From: Planctomycetota bacterium
Lineage (GTDB): Bacteria; Planctomycetota; Phycisphaerae; Phycisphaerales; UBA1924
Direction of reading: 5' to 3'
Length of the DNA: 64,000 nucleotides
NCBI GenBank assembly: GCA_018242625.1
Contig: JAFEBO010000008.1
Location: 496,001-560,000, forward strand
Below, piece after piece: positions 8,421 to 17,006 of the stretch. Position numbers and translations under genes: made by a program. The notes beneath the pieces are model-generated. The model was not told where the DNA came from. It ran no database searches and saw nothing but the letters and a program-made list of their open reading frames with translations. Numbering within the stretch: position 1 is the stretch's first letter; each line of letters begins with the position of its first letter.

Positions 8421-9380
8421 TCAATCGGAGATCTCGCCGGCGGGCATATCCCGGTCGGGGACGTGAGCGTTGCTGCGCGCCCGGCGGATCATGTCGGCGA
8501 CGAAGAGGGCGACGGCTATCCAGACGATGCCGAAGGCGATGGCACGCTCGCGGCCGAATCGCTCGCCGAGGAGGATGGCGGAGACAAACTGGATGGACGG
8601 GTTGAGGAACTGCAGGAAGCCGAGGGTGACGAGCGGGACGCGTCTTGCCGCGGCGATGTACCAGAGCATGGGCACGGTGGTGACGACGCCGGCGAGTGCA
8701 AGCGTCAGCAGGAGTCGCGGCGTGTTGAAGGTGGCGTCGGGGCGGGAGTGGGCCCAGAGCAGGTAGAGCAGGCTTGCGGGAGCGAGGACGGCTGTCTCGA
8801 TGAGCACGCCGGTCATGGGAGTGACGGGGGCTTTTTTTCTGAGCAGTCCGTAGACGGCAAAGCAGAGGGAGAGGACGATGGTGATCCATGGGAGGCCGCC
8901 GGTGACGATTGTGAGGTAGGTGAGGCCGGCGGCGGCGATGGTCGCGGCGGCGATTTGTGTGCGGTTCATCCTTTCGCCGAGAAAGAGCAGGCCGAGCAGG
9001 ACGGTGACCAGGGGGTTGATGAAAAAACCGAGGCTGGACTGGAGGACGCGATCGGTGGCGACGGCGTAGATGTAGACGCCCCAGTTGACGGCGATCAGGG
9101 CGGTGGAGCCGAGGAGCCAGGGCCAGATCGAGAGCCTGGAACAGGTGGCCTTTACATCGGGCCATTGGCGCAGAGCGGTGATCAGAATGACGAGCAGGGC
9201 GACCGACCAGACGACTCGGTGGGCGAGTGTGACCAGCGGCGGGACGCCGGCGAGCTGATGAAAGTAGAAGGGGGACAAGCCCCACCAGATGTAGGCCGCG
9301 AGGCTGCAGGTCAGGCCTGTGTTAAAGTTCCCATGGTCGTGCCGGGTGGATGAGTGGTGAGCGTGCGTGTGACGGAGCAC
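8421..9380 (-). CDS. rarD: EamA/DMT-family transporter, RarD type
   Basis: 319 residues with about ten membrane helices, the size of RarD (about 300). The first helix contains SLAAYIWWGLSPFYFHQL, the RarD hallmark (AYxxWGxxPxYxKxL). The middle has ALIAVNWGVYIYAVATDR and SSLGFFINPLVTVLLGLLFL, the canonical GY(F)INPL motif, and the C-terminal EamA repeat has LGFLQFLNPSIQFV. RarD proteins are predicted inner-membrane drug/metabolite exporters, first tied to chloramphenicol resistance; true substrates are mostly unknown. The His-rich first 18 residues are unusual, and a later start cannot be excluded. Confidence 0.9.
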   Translation of the reverse strand: MLRHTHAHHSSTRHDHGNFNTGLTCSLAAYIWWGLSPFYFHQLAGVPPLVTLAHRVVWSVALLVILITALRQWPDVKATCSRLSIWPWLLGSTALIAVNWGVYIYAVATDRVLQSSLGFFINPLVTVLLGLLFLGERMNRTQIAAATIAAAGLTYLTIVTGGLPWITIVLSLCFAVYGLLRKKAPVTPMTGVLIETAVLAPASLLYLLWAHSRPDATFNTPRLLLTLALAGVVTTVPMLWYIAAARRVPLVTLGFLQFLNPSIQFVSAILLGERFGRERAIAFGIVWIAVALFVADMIRRARSNAHVPDRDMPAGEISD

Positions 9381-9448
9381 GTGCGATCGTACGGGTCGAC
9401 GGGAGAGGACAGGCGGAAGACTGGGGCTGGACGACGCGTTGGAGCGAA

Positions 9449-10315
9449 TTATGGTTTGCCGGGCGGCCCGCTGCTCTGATCTGAGGTCTTCTCCAGCGGC
9501 GCGGCAAGGGACTGGATTGGTGCCGGCGGCAAGAAGGGCGCAACTTCCGTGAGGTGCATCGACGGGTCTTGAGAGACCAGATCCCGGAGGTGTTTCGTGT
9601 GCCCGGCGCCAACCAGGATGAGCACCCGGTCGCCGGGCTGGGCGATTCGCTGCAGGTTTTCGAACATGTTCAGGTTGCGGAGGTACCAGTTGGTCAGGAG
9701 AGCTGCCGCGGGCCGGTTGTCCGGTGTGTCAAACTTGAGGAGCCAGATGTAGAGGCTGTGCATCTGTTCGATCACGGTGGGACTGTTGAGAATGGCGAGA
9801 TGTTCGGAGACGGTGTACTTTGCGGAGATCTCTGCGGTCTTTTTTCCGATGTCGATGGTCCTGGCCTGAAACTCGGCGAGGAGATCGGTTCGCCCGCTTG
9901 CTTTGGCGCTCTCCATGAGCGGCTGGAAGTCCATATCCGAAGGCTGGTCGAACGCATAGATTCGGTCCAGCTTCAGTTCCGCGGCGATGCGTGCGCCGAG
10001 CTGGTCGCGCTCGCTTTTGGAATCGCGGCGTTTCCCCGCCCGGTACTGCGCGTAGAGATCATCGAGCTTTGCCTGGTCCTTTGCGGGGTACTCGACGACG
10101 ACCTTTGTGGGCCTGAATTTCGCGAGTCGCGCCGCGGTGTCGCTCACCTGGGCCTGGAACTTCTCGCCGAGAACGTCGTGCTTGACGGATTTCACCAGGT
10201 CCATGTCGGCGCTGAAATGGAATGTGCCGACGATGAGAATTTCTGTGGGCGGCGGCGCGGGGCGGGGTTCCTGGAGAAGGGCGGCGGCGAGAAATGCGAG
10301 CATGGCTACGAACAT
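9449..10315 (-). CDS. TraB/DUF5694-like exported protein
   Basis: 288 residues with a short signal peptide (MFVAMLAFLAAALLQ) behind a strong aaaggag site. The sequence starts its conserved part with ILIVGTFHFSADMDLV, then RLAKFRPTKVVVEYP (Glu-centred), and ends with VLILVGAGHTKHLRDL. This order, a GTFHF motif, a conserved VE and a GxGHxxHL motif, is that of the DUF5694 family. The family is related to the TraB/GumN/Tiki superfamily, whose members are metal-dependent proteases or erythromycin-esterase-like hydrolases. A hydrolase function in the periplasm is therefore plausible but unproven. It is a single gene downstream of the CoA-transferase on the same strand. Confidence 0.75.
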   Translation of the reverse strand: MFVAMLAFLAAALLQEPRPAPPPTEILIVGTFHFSADMDLVKSVKHDVLGEKFQAQVSDTAARLAKFRPTKVVVEYPAKDQAKLDDLYAQYRAGKRRDSKSERDQLGARIAAELKLDRIYAFDQPSDMDFQPLMESAKASGRTDLLAEFQARTIDIGKKTAEISAKYTVSEHLAILNSPTVIEQMHSLYIWLLKFDTPDNRPAAALLTNWYLRNLNMFENLQRIAQPGDRVLILVGAGHTKHLRDLVSQDPSMHLTEVAPFLPPAPIQSLAAPLEKTSDQSSGPPGKP

Positions 10316-10477
10316 TGCGGGACTCCTTTCGAGGTACCGCTTGCTCGGGATTTGAAAAGCGAGCTTTCGCGCGCGGGCATCGGGCGCGGGCGATGCGGTC
10401 GAAAAAGCGGCTGTTTTAATGCGAAAAACGCGGCACTTGCAGCCGATTGCCTCTTTTCACTCACGACGCAGACCGTT

Positions 10478-11758
10478 TCAGGAAAACACGAAATGGCGGA
10501 TGTTGTGAAGTTTGCCGGTCAATTCCCGGCGGAAGTCCGGGTGAGCGATTGAGATCAGCGCTTCGCCGCGCTGGCGGAGGGTGCGGCCGTGGAGGTTGAC
10601 GGCACCGTATTCGGTGACGACCCACTGGACGTGGCCGCGCGTGGTGACGACGCCGGCGCCCGGGGCGAGTTCCGCGGTGATGCGTGAGATCGAGTTGTCC
10701 TTTGCGGTGGAAGGGAGCGCGATGATGGGCTTGCCACCGTGGGAGAGCGCGGCGCCGCGGATAAAGTCCATCTGGCCCCCGATCCCGGAATAGATGCGGT
10801 GGCCGATGGAGTCGGCGCAGACCTGTCCGGAGAGGTCGACCTCCAGGGCGCTGTTGATCGCGGTGACGCGCGGGTTTTTCCGGATGAGCGAGGTGTCGTT
10901 GGTGCGGTCGCAGCCGTGAAATTCGACGAGGTTGTTGTCGTTGACGAAGTCGAAGAGTCGCTGGGTTCCGCTGACGAAGCTGGTGACGGTGCGTCCGGGG
11001 TGGACAGTTTTCCGGGAGTTGGTGATGACGCCGCCCTGGATGAGATCGATGAGGCCGTCGGAGAACATCTCGGTGTGAACACCCAGGTCGTGCTTGTTTG
11101 CCAGGCGCGCGAGGACGGCGTCGGGGATGGCGCCGATGCCCATCTGGAGAGTGGCGCCGTCGTCTACAAGCTCCGCGATGAGCTCGCCGATCCGGGCTTC
11201 GACGGGCCCGATGGAGGGAGCGTGCCCGGCCGCCAGAGGCCGATCGGTGTGGAAGGCAAAGTCGATTCGGGAGGCGGGTACCGAGGTGTGTCCGTGCGTC
11301 CGTGGCGCTCTCGCGTTGATCTCGGCGATGATGAGCGGGGCGGAGTCGACAGCTGCGCGTGCGGCATCGATGGAGGTGCCGAGCGTGTGGGCGCCGTGGC
11401 GGTCGGCCGGGGAGAGCTGCACGATTGCAGCGTCCAGCGGGATGACTTTGCGGGTGAAGAGAGCCGGGATGTCGGAGAGGAACACGGGGATGAATTCGGC
11501 GCGGCCTTCCTGGATGGCCGGGCGTGCCGCGGATCCTGCGAAAAAGGAGACGGAGGTGAGACGGCCGGCGCAGGCCGCGGCGACGTGGGCGCTGGTGCCT
11601 TCTGTGTGCAGGTGGTAAAGCCGAACGTCTTCAAGATCGGTGCGTCCGGCGAGAGCTTCGAGGAGCGGCAGGGGCGTTGCGGCGCTGCCATGAACGAAGA
11701 CGTTCATGCCGCTCTTGATGTGGGAGACGGCATCTGCGGCGGAGGGGACTGTTGGCAT
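10478..11758 (-). CDS. Acetyl-CoA hydrolase/transferase family protein (4-hydroxybutyrate CoA-transferase type)
   Basis: 426 residues, close to the usual length of Cat1/Cat2/AbfT enzymes. It has the N-terminal half with NVFVHGSAATPLPLLEAL and the C-terminal catalytic half with DLGVHTEMFSDGLIDL, TSFVSGTQRLFDF, INSALEVDLSGQVCADSIG, SGIGGQMDFIRGA and HVQWVVTEYGAVNLHG, all hallmarks of the family. Members swap CoA between acyl groups or hydrolyse acyl-CoA in the cytoplasm. It starts 27 bp after the 4-hydroxyphenylpyruvate dioxygenase gene on the same strand, so the pair is probably one operon. Tyrosine catabolism ends in fumarate and acetoacetate, so a role in activating or recycling an organic acid is a reasonable guess, not shown. 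Confidence 0.9.
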   Translation of the reverse strand: MPTVPSAADAVSHIKSGMNVFVHGSAATPLPLLEALAGRTDLEDVRLYHLHTEGTSAHVAAACAGRLTSVSFFAGSAARPAIQEGRAEFIPVFLSDIPALFTRKVIPLDAAIVQLSPADRHGAHTLGTSIDAARAAVDSAPLIIAEINARAPRTHGHTSVPASRIDFAFHTDRPLAAGHAPSIGPVEARIGELIAELVDDGATLQMGIGAIPDAVLARLANKHDLGVHTEMFSDGLIDLIQGGVITNSRKTVHPGRTVTSFVSGTQRLFDFVNDNNLVEFHGCDRTNDTSLIRKNPRVTAINSALEVDLSGQVCADSIGHRIYSGIGGQMDFIRGAALSHGGKPIIALPSTAKDNSISRITAELAPGAGVVTTRGHVQWVVTEYGAVNLHGRTLRQRGEALISIAHPDFRRELTGKLHNIRHFVFS

Positions 11759-11785
11759 GAGGCGTCCGGGAGGCGGCGGGAGGGG

Positions 11786-13039
11786 TTAGAGGTTGCCGCG
11801 ACGTTCCTGTTCGAGTTCGAGTGCTTCGAAGAGAGCCTTGAAGTTACCCTTGCCGAAGGACTGGCTGCCGCGGCGGCAGATGATCTCGAAGAACAGAGTG
11901 GGGCGGTCCTGGAGGGGCTTGGTGAAGAGCTGAAGGAGGTAGCCTTCGTCGTCGGCGTCGACGAGGATGCCCAGGTCCCGGATCTTCTTGTGATCTTCCT
12001 TGACGGCCTCGTGCCCGTGCTGTTTGAGCATGGCGTTGACACGGTCCCAGACCTTGTCGTAATACGCGTCGGGCAGGGTGAGGAAATCGACGCCGCGGCT
12101 GCGGAGAGCGGCGATGGAATGGAGTTCGTCGTCGGTGCGGAGCGCCAGGTGCTGGACGCCGGGAGTGTTGCAATGCCAGTCGAGGTACTCCTGGACCTGG
12201 CTCTTTTTCTTGCCGGCGGCCGGCTCGTTGATCGGCATCTTGATGAGGTTGTTGCCGCTCGACATCACCTTTGACATGAGCGCGGAGTACTCGGTGGAGA
12301 TGTCGGCGTCGTCGAAGTGCTTGAACATCTTGAATTCGAGCACGTTCTCGTACCACTTGACCCAGTAGTTCATTTTGCCGAGTTCGACGTTTCCGACGAG
12401 ATGGTCCACGTACTTGAGGCCGCAGGGGTGTTTGCGGTTGTATTCATTGATGGCGAGGATGGAGCTGCCCACGCCACCCTGGGGGCCGCAGGCGGTGCCG
12501 TCGGCGGCGCAGGCACCGTCGATGCGTTTGAATCGGGGCATAAAGAGGCCGCCCTGCTTGAGGCGGGTGAGGTCGTATTCGCCGGTGCGGCTGACGAAGG
12601 TGTGGCAGACGCGGCCGTAGGTGCGGATGCCGGCCATGGTCACGGTGCCGCGATCGTCCTTGTAAACCCGGGGCTCGTAGGCGCTTTGCGCGCCGTTGCG
12701 GATCGCCCGCTCATAGGCGGCCTCGGCGTCGAAGACGGTGAAGGCGACATCCTTCACGCCGTCGCCGTACATGGCCAGTTCCATCGATGCGTGGTGTTCT
12801 GAGCCGAGCGGGCTGCTGAGGATGAAGCGGATGTTGCCCTGGGTGAGGAGATAGTGGGCCGCATCGCGGTTGCCGGTGGTGAGATCGCAGACCTGTTCGA
12901 TCTGAAAGCCGAAGCAGTGAGCGTAGAAAAAGGCGGCCTGCTTGGCGTTGCCGACGTAAAACTGGACGTGGTCGACATCGATGAGCTGGAGCGGGTCGGA
13001 CAGCTTGGCGGGCTTGATGGAAGGAGAGAGGGTCGTCAT
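11786..13039 (-). CDS. hppD: 4-hydroxyphenylpyruvate dioxygenase
   Basis: 417 residues made of two vicinal-oxygen-chelate (glyoxalase-like) halves. It converts 4-hydroxyphenylpyruvate to homogentisate in tyrosine breakdown, using non-haem Fe(II) and O2. The iron ligands are visible: His213 (KYVDHLVGNVE), His297 (GVQHLALRT) and Glu385 (LFFEIICRRG). The C-terminal helix GSQSFGKGNFKALFEALE, which closes the active site, is intact. Bacterial enzymes are usually about 350-380 residues; this one is longer and closer to eukaryotic forms. Homogentisate dioxygenase and fumarylacetoacetase genes are not in the window, so homogentisate might instead feed another route, or the genes lie elsewhere. Confidence 0.95.
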   Translation of the reverse strand: MTTLSPSIKPAKLSDPLQLIDVDHVQFYVGNAKQAAFFYAHCFGFQIEQVCDLTTGNRDAAHYLLTQGNIRFILSSPLGSEHHASMELAMYGDGVKDVAFTVFDAEAAYERAIRNGAQSAYEPRVYKDDRGTVTMAGIRTYGRVCHTFVSRTGEYDLTRLKQGGLFMPRFKRIDGACAADGTACGPQGGVGSSILAINEYNRKHPCGLKYVDHLVGNVELGKMNYWVKWYENVLEFKMFKHFDDADISTEYSALMSKVMSSGNNLIKMPINEPAAGKKKSQVQEYLDWHCNTPGVQHLALRTDDELHSIAALRSRGVDFLTLPDAYYDKVWDRVNAMLKQHGHEAVKEDHKKIRDLGILVDADDEGYLLQLFTKPLQDRPTLFFEIICRRGSQSFGKGNFKALFEALELEQERRGNL

Positions 13040-13194
13040 GGCTTTCCTCCGGTGGAACGGCTGAGGGCGGGTGGGCCGGACCTTGCGGGCCTGGCCTGCT
13101 CCTCTCGATGCGGGGCAGGATGGGCCGTCAACGCGGAATCATATGAGAGGAAAACGCCCTTTGGTCGCCCGTGGCGGGGGGTGCCGGCCCCACG

Positions 13195-13224
13195 AAAAAA
13201 CAAGGCCCTGCGAGCAGGGCCTTG
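13195..13224 (-). terminator. Rho-independent terminator of the small gene at 13253-13450
   Basis: A perfect 10-bp stem (CAAGGCCCTG at 13201-13210 with CAGGGCCTTG at 13215-13224) closes a CGAG loop. On the minus strand it is followed by six T residues (complement of 13195-13200). It lies 28 bp past the stop codon of the Lys/His-rich gene. Confidence 0.85.
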
Positions 13225-13252
13225 CCGTAAGAACCGGATTGTCCCGGGGGAA

Positions 13253-13450
13253 TTACTTGGGAGCCTGCTGGGTGTGGTGCTTCTTGTGCTTGCTCTTGTG
13301 CTTCTTGTGCTTCTTGTTGGTCGAGGTGTCGGACTGCTTGGTGCCCTGGTGCGAGGGCGTCGTCGTGCTTGCCGGGGCGGCAAGAGAGAACGAGGTCAGT
13401 GCGATGATGGGAAGAGCGAACGCGGCTTTCTTGAAGAGACGGGAATTCAT
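13253..13450 (-). CDS. Tiny secreted Lys/His-rich protein
   Basis: 65 residues from an ATG at 13450 preceded by ggagga. The first 24 residues (MNSRLFKKAAFALPIIALTSFSLA) are a classical signal peptide. The mature part is about 40 residues, begins with a Ser/Thr-rich stretch (STTTPSHQGTKQSDTST) and ends in a dense basic block of Lys and His (KKHKKHKSKHKKHH). The gene has its own terminator, so it is an independent, probably well-expressed unit. The basic tail could bind metal, nucleic acid or acidic polysaccharide. No family is recognised. Similar short Lys/His tails occur in poorly described planctomycete exported peptides, so I give no function. Confidence 0.8.
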   Translation of the reverse strand: MNSRLFKKAAFALPIIALTSFSLAAPASTTTPSHQGTKQSDTSTNKKHKKHKSKHKKHHTQQAPK

Positions 13451-13688
13451 GGCATCCTCCTGAACAGTGCCGGCAAGGCCTCCTGCCGCACGCGAATGGG
13501 GCGCCGGGTCACATGACGCGGCGCGGACGTTCGATGAGCCGGCGAAAAGCGCCGGTGATTTATCGAATGATGAACGCATTTGGGGCCAGAATCATTGCCG
13601 AAAGTGCAAAATTGAATTGCGGCGGGGCGGGTTGACCCCCGGAACGGGTGGGCGGATAGCCGAGGGCAGGTCTGAATACGATGGCACC

Positions 13689-14489
13689 GTGCGCGAGGTC
13701 ATTGAAACAAAGCTTGGTGCCCGGTATCGGGTGGTCAGGGAGCTCGAGCCCGGAGTGAGTGCGAGGCGTCTGCTGCTCAAGCACATCGAACTGCACACGA
13801 TGCACACAGCGCACGTGCCGCTGCGAGAATCCGAGGCGGAGGGGTTTGGGACGGCGGCGAAAGCGCTTCTAGGAGTTCGGATTTCGCATATTGCCCCGGT
13901 GGAAGATCTGGTGGTTCAGGATGACGGAGTTCCGGCGATTGTGACGCCGTATTACGGGCATGCGCTCGGGCTTGTCACGCTCGAGCAGCTCGGGGCCTCG
14001 AGAGGCGGGAAGCTGACGCCGCAGGAGATCGAGGCGGCGGGCGATCACATCCTGCATGCAATGGACGATGCGCACGGGGGCCGGCTGTACAACGGACCAC
14101 TCTCGGCGAGGCAGGTTCTGATCGACCGGCAGGGCCGGGTGCAGCTTGAGCATTTTGGGCTTGGGAGGATGCTCGAGCGGGGAGTGGAGGGGGCGCGGAT
14201 CGCGACGGAAGGAGAGTTGAGAGAAGAGGTGCGCAGCGTGCTGGAGCTGCTCTTTCGCTGCCTGACGGGGCTGGATCCGCGAACGATCGGAGTGTCCGCG
14301 GGGCAGGTGGTGAGCAGTCTGGATCCGCTGCTCGACGAGTGGCTTGCGAAGGGGCTTCGGGAATCGGACGGCTTTGAGAGTGCGGCTGCGGCGCGAGCGG
14401 CGATGCCGGAAAACCTGCGGGTCGTGAAGCCGCGGGATGGAGCATTGGCGAGTGCGATGCGGCGGATCATGGGAATCGCCGGGCTGTAA
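13689..14489 (+). CDS. Protein-kinase-fold pseudokinase
   Basis: 266 residues from a GTG start at 13689; upstream in-frame codons look non-coding. The layout is that of a Hanks-type kinase, but the key residues are lost. YRVVRELEPGVSARRLLLKHI stands where the Gly loop and VAIK Lys should be. HGGRLYNGPLSARQVLIDRQGRV aligns with the catalytic loop (HxxGLxHGDLxPxNVLID), with the catalytic Asp replaced. LEHFGLGRM aligns with DFGLAR, with Asp replaced by His. It is therefore probably unable to phosphorylate and may act as a scaffold or ligand-binding regulator. No transmembrane segment follows, so it is cytoplasmic. It converges on fusA across a shared hairpin. Confidence 0.65.
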   Translation: MREVIETKLGARYRVVRELEPGVSARRLLLKHIELHTMHTAHVPLRESEAEGFGTAAKALLGVRISHIAPVEDLVVQDDGVPAIVTPYYGHALGLVTLEQLGASRGGKLTPQEIEAAGDHILHAMDDAHGGRLYNGPLSARQVLIDRQGRVQLEHFGLGRMLERGVEGARIATEGELREEVRSVLELLFRCLTGLDPRTIGVSAGQVVSSLDPLLDEWLAKGLRESDGFESAAAARAAMPENLRVVKPRDGALASAMRRIMGIAGL

Positions 14490-14522
14490 ATAAAAAGGGC
14501 TCCCGGCAGGCCGGGAGCCCTT
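14487..14522 (-). terminator. fusA: Strong terminator between pseudokinase gene and fusA
   Basis: A perfect 12-bp stem (AAGGGCTCCCGG 14495-14506 with CCGGGAGCCCTT 14511-14522) around CAGG. The A-rich run 14487-14496 reads as a T tract on the minus strand, so it should end fusA transcription. It may also stop read-through from the pseudokinase gene on the plus strand, but there the T run is only two bases. Confidence 0.8.
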
Positions 14523-14540
14523 GACGATACGTGCTGGGGA

Positions 14541-16670
14541 TTACTTCTTGGCCTTGCCGCCACGGTCGGCCTCGACGACGGCTTCCTGCAGGCTTCGGGG
14601 CATGGGGCGGTATTCGAGGAATTCCATGGTCGCGCTGGCGCGGCCCTGGGACATGCCGCGGAGGCTGGTGGTGTAGCCGAAGAGCTGATCGAGGGGGATT
14701 TCGGCGGTGACGAGCTTCACCACGCCGCGGTCATCGGTGTCGATGATCATGCCGCGGCGGGAGGAGATATCGCCGGTGACGTTGCCGAGGTAGTCGTTGG
14801 GGACGGTGACGACGACCTTCATGATCGGCTCGAGGAGGACCGGGCCGGCCTTCTCGGTGGCTTCCATGACGGCGAGGCGACCGGCCTGTTCGAAGGCGAC
14901 CTGCGACGAGTCGACGGCGTGGCTCGAACCATCGACGATGGTGGCCTTGACGTTGATCATCGGGTAGCCGAACTTGACGCCGGTGATGCAGGTCTGGCGG
15001 ATGCCGTACTCGACGGAGGGGATGTACTCCTTGGGGATGGCGCCGCCGACGACTTCGTTGACAACGGCGATGTTGTCGGTGAAATCGAGCTCCTCGGCCG
15101 CGGCCTGCTCGGCCGTGAAGGGTTCGAGGTTGATTGTGCAGTCGCCGTACTGACCGCGACCGCCGGTCTGCTTGACGAACTTGCCGCGGACCCACTCGGC
15201 CTTCTTGGTGATGGCCTCGCGGTAGGAGACCTTGGGCTTGCCGACGGCGACGTTGATCTTCATGTCGCGGACGAGCTTGTTCTTGATGATTTCGAGGTGG
15301 AGTTCGCCCATGCCGGCGATGATCGTTTCGCCGGTTTCCTCGTTGTAGTTGGAGCGGAAGGACGGGTCTTCGCGACGGATGACACCGAGGGCTTCGGACA
15401 GCTTGCGCTTGTCTTCGGTGGTCTTGGGCTCGATCGACATGGCGATGACGGGCTCGGGGAAGAACATGCGTTCGAGCATGATCGGATCGTCGGCGTCGCA
15501 GAGCGTGTCGCCGGTGTACGAGTCCTTGATGCCGACGACGGCGACGATGTTGCCGGCCGTGACTTCTTCGAGCGGGATGCGGTTCTGGGCGTGCATCTCG
15601 AAGATGCGGCTGGCGTTTTCCTTCTTGCCGTTGCCGGGGTTGAGAAGGCGCGTGCCCTTGGTGAGCGTGCCGGAGTAGACGCGGATGTAGGTGAGGTCGC
15701 CGTGGGTGTCGCTGACGACTTTGAAGACCAGCGCCGAGAAGGGAGCCTTGGGATCGTGGGGGCGGGACATCTTGACGTTCTTGTCGCGCGGGTCGGTGCC
15801 TTCGACGTCGGGCTTCTCGGTGGGCGACGGGAGATAGTCGACGACGGCGTCGAGCAGACGCTGCACGCCGATGTTGCGGAGCGCGGCGCCGCAGAGCACG
15901 GGGTAGACCTTGCGTTCAACCACGCCCTTACGGACGGCCTTGCGGATCTCTTCCTGCGTCGGGGTCTGACCTTCGAGGTACTTGTGCATCAGGTCGTCGT
16001 CGAGTTCGGCGGCCTTTTCGATCAGTTCGTGGCGCCACTTTTCGGCGTATTCCTTCAGATCTTCGGGGATTGCCTTCTCGGTGACCTTGTCGCCCTTGTC
16101 GCCTTCGAAGTAGTACGCGCGCTCCTCGACCAGATCGATGATGCCCTGGAACTCGTTGCCGGATCCGATCGGGCACTGCAGGGGCAGCGCGTTGGCGCCC
16201 AGGCGGGTCTTGATGGTTTCGTAGGAGAAATCGAATGACGCGCCGAGCTTGTCCATCTTGTTGATGAAGCAAAGACGGGGAACGCGGTAGCGATCGGCCT
16301 GACGCCAGACGGTTTCCGACTGGGCTTCCACGCCTTCCTTGCCGTCGAACACGGCGACCGCGCCGTCGAGCACGCGGAGCGAACGCTCGACTTCGATCGT
16401 GAAGTCGACGTGGCCGGGGGTATCGATCAGGTTGAGCTTGTACTCTTTGCCGCTGCGGGTCCAGGGGCAGGTGGTGGCGGCGGACTGGATGGTGATGCCG
16501 CGCTCCTGCTCTTCCTGCAGGAAGTCCATGGTCGCGGTGCCTTCGTGCACTTCGCCCATCTTGTAGTTCTTGCCTGTGTAGAACAGGATGCGCTCGGAGA
16601 CGGTGGTTTTACCGGCGTCGATGTGGGCGCAGATTCCGAAGTTTCTGATATGAGACAGGTCGGCGGCCAT
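14541..16670 (-). CDS. fusA: Translation elongation factor G
   Basis: 709 residues, typical for EF-G. This GTPase drives tRNA-mRNA translocation and, with RRF, ribosome recycling. The G motifs are intact: G1 CAHIDAGKTT (residues about 14-23), the switch I element RGITIQSAATTC, G3 DTPGHVDF, and G4 NKMDK. Domain IV ends with the long helix region, and domain V has the SLRGMSQGRASATMEF motif. The start (MAADLSHIRNFGICAHID) follows a gaaggaa ribosome site. The gene stands alone, not in the usual rpsL-rpsG-fusA-tuf string, so it could be a second EF-G copy. It looks fully functional. Confidence 0.97.
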   Translation of the reverse strand: MAADLSHIRNFGICAHIDAGKTTVSERILFYTGKNYKMGEVHEGTATMDFLQEEQERGITIQSAATTCPWTRSGKEYKLNLIDTPGHVDFTIEVERSLRVLDGAVAVFDGKEGVEAQSETVWRQADRYRVPRLCFINKMDKLGASFDFSYETIKTRLGANALPLQCPIGSGNEFQGIIDLVEERAYYFEGDKGDKVTEKAIPEDLKEYAEKWRHELIEKAAELDDDLMHKYLEGQTPTQEEIRKAVRKGVVERKVYPVLCGAALRNIGVQRLLDAVVDYLPSPTEKPDVEGTDPRDKNVKMSRPHDPKAPFSALVFKVVSDTHGDLTYIRVYSGTLTKGTRLLNPGNGKKENASRIFEMHAQNRIPLEEVTAGNIVAVVGIKDSYTGDTLCDADDPIMLERMFFPEPVIAMSIEPKTTEDKRKLSEALGVIRREDPSFRSNYNEETGETIIAGMGELHLEIIKNKLVRDMKINVAVGKPKVSYREAITKKAEWVRGKFVKQTGGRGQYGDCTINLEPFTAEQAAAEELDFTDNIAVVNEVVGGAIPKEYIPSVEYGIRQTCITGVKFGYPMINVKATIVDGSSHAVDSSQVAFEQAGRLAVMEATEKAGPVLLEPIMKVVVTVPNDYLGNVTGDISSRRGMIIDTDDRGVVKLVTAEIPLDQLFGYTTSLRGMSQGRASATMEFLEYRPMPRSLQEAVVEADRGGKAKK

Positions 16671-17006
16671 TGGTCTTCCTTCGTGCTTCGATGCCCGGCC
16701 CGGAAATTCGGGTCCGATGGCGGGACTGGATCTTGGTCTCCGGTCTTGCGTTGGACCGGGGAACAGCTTGAATTGAACTTGAACGGGATCGGGTTGCCTC
16801 GCGGCCGTTTGCTAGGCGGTGCGAGTGGGGAGGCGAGGGGTAGTCATCACCCCGCGATGTCTTCATCCTCTTCCATCTGGAATCACCCGATCGATCGGGA
16901 AAGAAACGTCCCGGAGAGCCCGGCCATTCCTGCCCTTTTTGCGAGCGGAATAATAGACGGGCGATCGGGCGAATCAAGCCTGCAGCGAGGTTCTGTCAGC
17001 GACCTG
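16671..17006 (-). promoter_or_regulatory. fusA: Upstream (leader) region of fusA
   Basis: 336 bp without a credible gene. It should hold the fusA promoter and leader. A small hairpin (CCGGTC 16740-16745 with GACCGG 16754-16759) could form in the leader. I see no clear -35/-10 pair, riboswitch or ribosomal-protein operator in it. Confidence 0.35.

Noticed and set aside
10739-12274. Open frame of 511 codons opposite the CoA transferase and HppD
   Set aside because: Composition is typical of antisense reading; both genes on the other strand have full catalytic motifs.
14919-16238. Open frame of 439 codons opposite fusA
   Set aside because: Antisense shadow of EF-G; only Asp/Gly/Val-rich repeats without conserved pattern.
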